A stretch of DNA of 7,362 bases. Source: Clostridia bacterium. Its GTDB lineage: Bacteria > Bacillota_A > Clostridia > Christensenellales > Aristaeellaceae. The notes beneath the pieces are model-generated. The model did not search any database and was not told the origin of the DNA. It was given only the letters and a program-made list of their open reading frames with translations. Below are positions 4,734 through 7,362 of the stretch, in pieces. Location of the stretch: assembly GCA_009783365.1 (NCBI GenBank), contig WRHG01000090.1:1-7362 (forward strand), in the 5' to 3' direction. The translations under genes were made by a program, and so were the position numbers. Positions within the stretch are counted from its first letter, which is position 1, and each line of letters begins with the position of its first letter.

Positions 4734-6377
4734 CTACGGCTCTTCCCGTACCAGCCCGGGGTTTTTATAGAAATCGCCCGCCCAGTAAATATCGCCGGAA
4801 AAACCCGCGTGCTGTTCGCCGGCCACGAAAAAGCTGACCCGGCGGATGCGGTCGACGGCGGATAGGGTGTTGACCATGCCGTAGGCCAGCAGGCGGTCCC
4901 GCTGCTCGTCAAAACCTCGGCCCACCGAGGAAAACCCCGGCGCAAAATTCACCAACAGGGTGTCGTCCTTTAAGGAAAAACCGATTATATCGGAATCCTT
5001 CAAGGCCCCCGGCTCCATCAGGGGCTTGGCTTGTCTGCGGTCGGCGGGCAGGGGTCCTTTGGCAAGTTCCAGAAGGAGCGCCCGGGGATTGGTGGTTTGA
5101 TGATAGGGCATGGGGCGCATTACCTCAACGAGCTTCCGGCCGCTTTCATCCGCAAAGTACAAGGTTCCCGCGCCCATCAAAAAAGCGGCGTAGTTTCCGC
5201 GGCGCTGAACGGACTGATCAAAGAAAACAGCGATTTGGTTCGACCGGCCCTCCCGTATGCGGACATTTTGCACCGGCTCGCCGTCCACGAGAATGACAAT
5301 CCCGGAGACGTCCGGCAGGAAGGTGGTCAGCGTGTAGCAGAGGGAAGCCATACAGCTGGCGCGGGTTAAGTGCCGGGCGTCCAGCATGTCGTCCAATGCG
5401 CCGTCAAAGGAGAGGGTGATGAGCCTGCCTGCCTCGTCCGGCGAATCCGTAACGGCGGGGGGAGCGTTCAGCAGGTCGCCGAGCAGGGGCAAGGCGGAGG
5501 AACCCTCCAACTGCGGGGAAGCCGTGCCCAGTTCCTGCAGGAGGCGCAGCGCCATGTCGGCGGTTGCCTGGCTTTCAAAGGAAATGATTCGGGTTTCGGG
5601 CATAACCGCGTCCAGATGAGCCAGCGGATAGTACAGCGTTGCCAGGGCGGTTAGCCGCCGGCCGGAAGCGTCGCCGCCGGGGGCGGCCCGCCGGGAGAGC
5701 GCCTGCTCGTAAGAGGCGCCGACGTCGTCTCCCACGCTGCGGGTAAAGGTCCCCGCCGGTAAAGCGCCGGCAATGTCCAGACCGATCTGCTTATCCATCA
5801 CCAGGATGTTCGCGTAATGGATGCCGGGAAGATAGGTGAGGGTATTGGCGAGGGCCTGGCAGGTCAGGTAGAAATCCTTGCGTTCCAGCTGCAGAGCGGA
5901 AGCGGCCAGGTTCACGGTGGCGACGCCGCAGCTGACCTCTACGGGATTCGCGCCGTATAAGGCGAGGCGTACCGGTCCGCCGGCGGCGGACACAAGGGCG
6001 TTGCCCTCATGGTTCAGCAAAGACCGAACCGCGCTTTCCGCCGCGGGCCGGGATGGGTTCATGGCGATCTCCTGAGGGAAGGAGGCAAGGCGGGCGCCGT
6101 CATGCCGGGGCAGAAAGAGCGTGACCTCGGCTGTATATTCCAACGCCGCGTCGCCGATTGGCGCCACATTGGCGGTGCCTCCGGGCGGCAGCGTCATGGT
6201 CGCAGTTTCTTCCTGCAAAGGGATGCTGGCTGTGGAGCAGGCGGAGAGAAACATGCCGCACAGGGCCAGTAATACTGCCATGGCAGCCCCGGACCCGCTT
6301 GGGCGCGCTTTCGCGCCCTGCGTGGGAGAGGCGGATTCCCCGGCTTTTTTGGATGTAATCAATGCCATCCCTTCCAT
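4734..6377 (-). CDS. Lipoprotein with three tandem GerMN-like domains
   Basis: A 547-residue predicted lipoprotein. A long N-region (1-32) precedes a hydrophobic core and lipobox LSAC, so Cys47 should be lipidated and the protein anchored on the outer face of the membrane. Three segments share the GerMN pattern (strand, 'al..Ll', strand 'v.vnf', then 'vnTLt...gv..V.ilvdg'): about 82-204 (VTLFLP, SAVRSLL, ATVNLA, ALANTLTYLPGI, ANILVMD); 242-372 (ATLYYP, ALRLLQEL, LITLSF, LCYTLTTFLPDV, IVILVDGEPV); and 404-525 (GTLYFAD, NPRALLLELAKGP, TLLVNFAPGF, VNTLSAV, RRVSFFVAGEQ). The third is closest to canonical. GerMN occurs in the spore germination lipoprotein GerM and in actinobacterial LpqB. Its ATG lies 1 nt after the previous gene's stop (TAG-C-ATG) without a good RBS, so reinitiation is likely. 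A second ATG at 6368 would trim 3 residues. Domain family is fairly sure; the domain count is from reading by eye. Confidence 0.82.
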   Translation of the reverse strand: MEGMALITSKKAGESASPTQGAKARPSGSGAAMAVLLALCGMFLSACSTASIPLQEETATMTLPPGGTANVAPIGDAALEYTAEVTLFLPRHDGARLASFPQEIAMNPSRPAAESAVRSLLNHEGNALVSAAGGPVRLALYGANPVEVSCGVATVNLAASALQLERKDFYLTCQALANTLTYLPGIHYANILVMDKQIGLDIAGALPAGTFTRSVGDDVGASYEQALSRRAAPGGDASGRRLTALATLYYPLAHLDAVMPETRIISFESQATADMALRLLQELGTASPQLEGSSALPLLGDLLNAPPAVTDSPDEAGRLITLSFDGALDDMLDARHLTRASCMASLCYTLTTFLPDVSGIVILVDGEPVQNVRIREGRSNQIAVFFDQSVQRRGNYAAFLMGAGTLYFADESGRKLVEVMRPMPYHQTTNPRALLLELAKGPLPADRRQAKPLMEPGALKDSDIIGFSLKDDTLLVNFAPGFSSVGRGFDEQRDRLLAYGMVNTLSAVDRIRRVSFFVAGEQHAGFSGDIYWAGDFYKNPGLVREEP

Positions 6378-6378
6378 G

Positions 6379-7362
6379 CTAATCTGGAATCAGATCCGGC
6401 GCGCCGGCTCTGGTCAGCGCGCGCAGTTGAGCGTATGTGATTTTCCAGATGCCGTTCTCCCGGACAAGAGGCAGGGGATAGGTGACGGTCATGCTTTCGC
6501 CGACGACTGAAAACAGGGTATTAACAACGCTTCGCGTTCCGTCCAGGGCGACGCTGCCGGCCTCCGCTGAAAACCGCGAGAGGGAAGGACAATCGCCGAG
6601 CGCTCCGCAAACATCCTGCAGGGTGGGCTTGGGATCGCCCCCGTCGGTGTTGGCGACGTAGCGGTACAGGGTTTCATAGTTCCGTTCCTGCCAGGCGGTC
6701 ATCAGCGCCAGCACTGTATTGTGCGGAGTCAGCAGCAATGCCTCGTTTCGCGCCTGAGGCTCGCTGAGGCCCGTTTGGCCGTCGGTGAGAAAATATTCGT
6801 TGGGAAGGCGCAGGCTGCTCTGCACTTGTCCGCTTCGGTACACGAGGATTTGCACGCCCGTATAGGGAAGGCTCTCCGTGACGGAAGCGACCACGCTCTG
6901 AATGGCGAGAGCCCTTTGGAGGGGCGCCGACCCTGCCCATTCCGGGCGTAAAAGCCAATCGGCCGGGATTCCGTCGTCGGTAAGGAGCGCCTCGTTGAAG
7001 GTGATGTACAGGATGTGATTCCGCTGTGAGATGCTTTCCACCGTGACGGTTTCGGGTATGATGCGCTTGAGTTCGCTGCTGTGCGCGGCGGAGGGGCCTT
7101 CCAGCAGGGCGCGCACAATGGCAATTTCCCTGCTTTCATTCTTGGGGACCGAAAGGGCGCGGGTTTCCGCGGCCAGCATGGGTTCATCATAAAAGCGATA
7201 GTACAGGACCGCTTGAAGGACGTCAGCGCTGTTTTGGTCGGCGGAGGCGGCATGCAGCTTCATAGCGAGCCCGGGAACCGGCGTAGCTTCCGCTTTTTCC
7301 AAGGGATTGCCGGCAACGCCGCAGCCGCCCATCAAAGGCAGGATCAGGAGGAGAACGGCCAG
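6379..7362 (-). CDS. Lipoprotein with GerMN domain and NTF2-like C-terminus (5' end beyond the right edge)
   Basis: 327 residues are visible; the start lies outside the window. The frame is open to the edge and begins inside a signal peptide core, LAVLLLILPL, followed by a lipobox LMGGC (visible Cys14), so this is a membrane-anchored lipoprotein; apparent internal starts at 7335 or 7332 would cut off the signal peptide. A GerMN domain spans about visible residues 50-180: YYRFYDEPMLAAETRAL, AIVRALLEGPSAAHSSELKRIIPE, ILYITFNEALL, ALAIQSVVASVTE, TGVQILVYRSGQ. The C-terminal part (about 214-315) begins NTVLALMTAWQERNYETLY and ends GIWKITYAQL, the pattern of an NTF2-like fold (inference). It is the first gene of the pair, ending TAG one base before the next start, so the two products are probably made together and may work together at the cell surface. 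Confidence 0.82.
   Translation of the reverse strand: MAVLLLILPLMGGCGVAGNPLEKAEATPVPGLAMKLHAASADQNSADVLQAVLYYRFYDEPMLAAETRALSVPKNESREIAIVRALLEGPSAAHSSELKRIIPETVTVESISQRNHILYITFNEALLTDDGIPADWLLRPEWAGSAPLQRALAIQSVVASVTESLPYTGVQILVYRSGQVQSSLRLPNEYFLTDGQTGLSEPQARNEALLLTPHNTVLALMTAWQERNYETLYRYVANTDGGDPKPTLQDVCGALGDCPSLSRFSAEAGSVALDGTRSVVNTLFSVVGESMTVTYPLPLVRENGIWKITYAQLRALTRAGAPDLIPD

Noticed and set aside
4655..4945. Upstream extension of the URO-D-like reading frame by 97 codons
   Set aside because: It overlaps the end of the lipoprotein gene and has low-quality sequence; GGGAGGG 8 nt before ATG 4654 and the family N-terminus fix the shorter start.
1..7362. CRISPR array, tRNA/rRNA, insertion sequence or attachment site
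   Set aside because: No spaced repeats, clover-leaf sequence, transposase motifs or long terminal inverted repeats were seen on either strand.

Overview
The window looks like chromosomal DNA from a GC-rich member of the Bacillota, most likely a Clostridia-type organism. The grounds are a DegV family protein, a DUF4342-like protein of the kind common in clostridia, an OmpR-type two-component system, GerMN-domain (GerM/LpqB-type) lipoproteins, strong GGAGG ribosome binding sites and sigma-A-like promoters. This is judged from protein features; no database search was possible. There are no rRNA or tRNA genes, CRISPR arrays, insertion sequences or phage genes.

Layout. (1) Positions 1-206, minus strand: the N-terminal part of a DegV-family fatty-acid-binding protein, running off the left edge. 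(2) Positions 207-552: a divergent intergenic region of about 345 bp. It holds a good minus-strand promoter for degV, two identical 14-bp sites 22 bp apart just upstream of that promoter, a leader hairpin, a second pair of short repeats 11 bp apart, and an extended -10 promoter facing right. (3) Positions 553-1176, plus: a small membrane protein with a UBA-like N-terminus (DUF4342-like). (4) Positions 1177-1321: a GC-rich spacer with two hairpins, then a clear promoter. (5) Positions 1322-3470, plus: an OmpR/PhoB-family response regulator and its sensor histidine kinase, overlapping by 8 nt and so translationally coupled. The kinase has an unusually basic N-terminal tail. (6) Positions 3506-4654, minus: a protein of the uroporphyrinogen decarboxylase/methyltransferase superfamily, convergent with the kinase gene, with lower GC than its neighbours. 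(7) Positions 4734-7362, minus: two adjacent lipoprotein genes. The upstream one (cut by the right edge) combines one GerMN domain with an NTF2-like C-terminus. The downstream one appears to carry three tandem GerMN-like domains.

How it fits together. The regulator and kinase form one transcription unit that probably senses an envelope signal. The two GerMN lipoproteins are a second unit (TAG-C-ATG junction), possibly continuing into the URO-D-like gene. GerMN lipoproteins beside an OmpR-type two-component system recall mtrA-mtrB-lpqB of actinobacteria, although here the lipoprotein genes lie on the opposite strand. I found no clear evidence of a wholly new defence or mobile system. The most distinctive items are the triple-GerMN lipoprotein with its partner, the twin operator-like sites upstream of degV, the kinase's basic tail, and the divergent URO-D-like protein.
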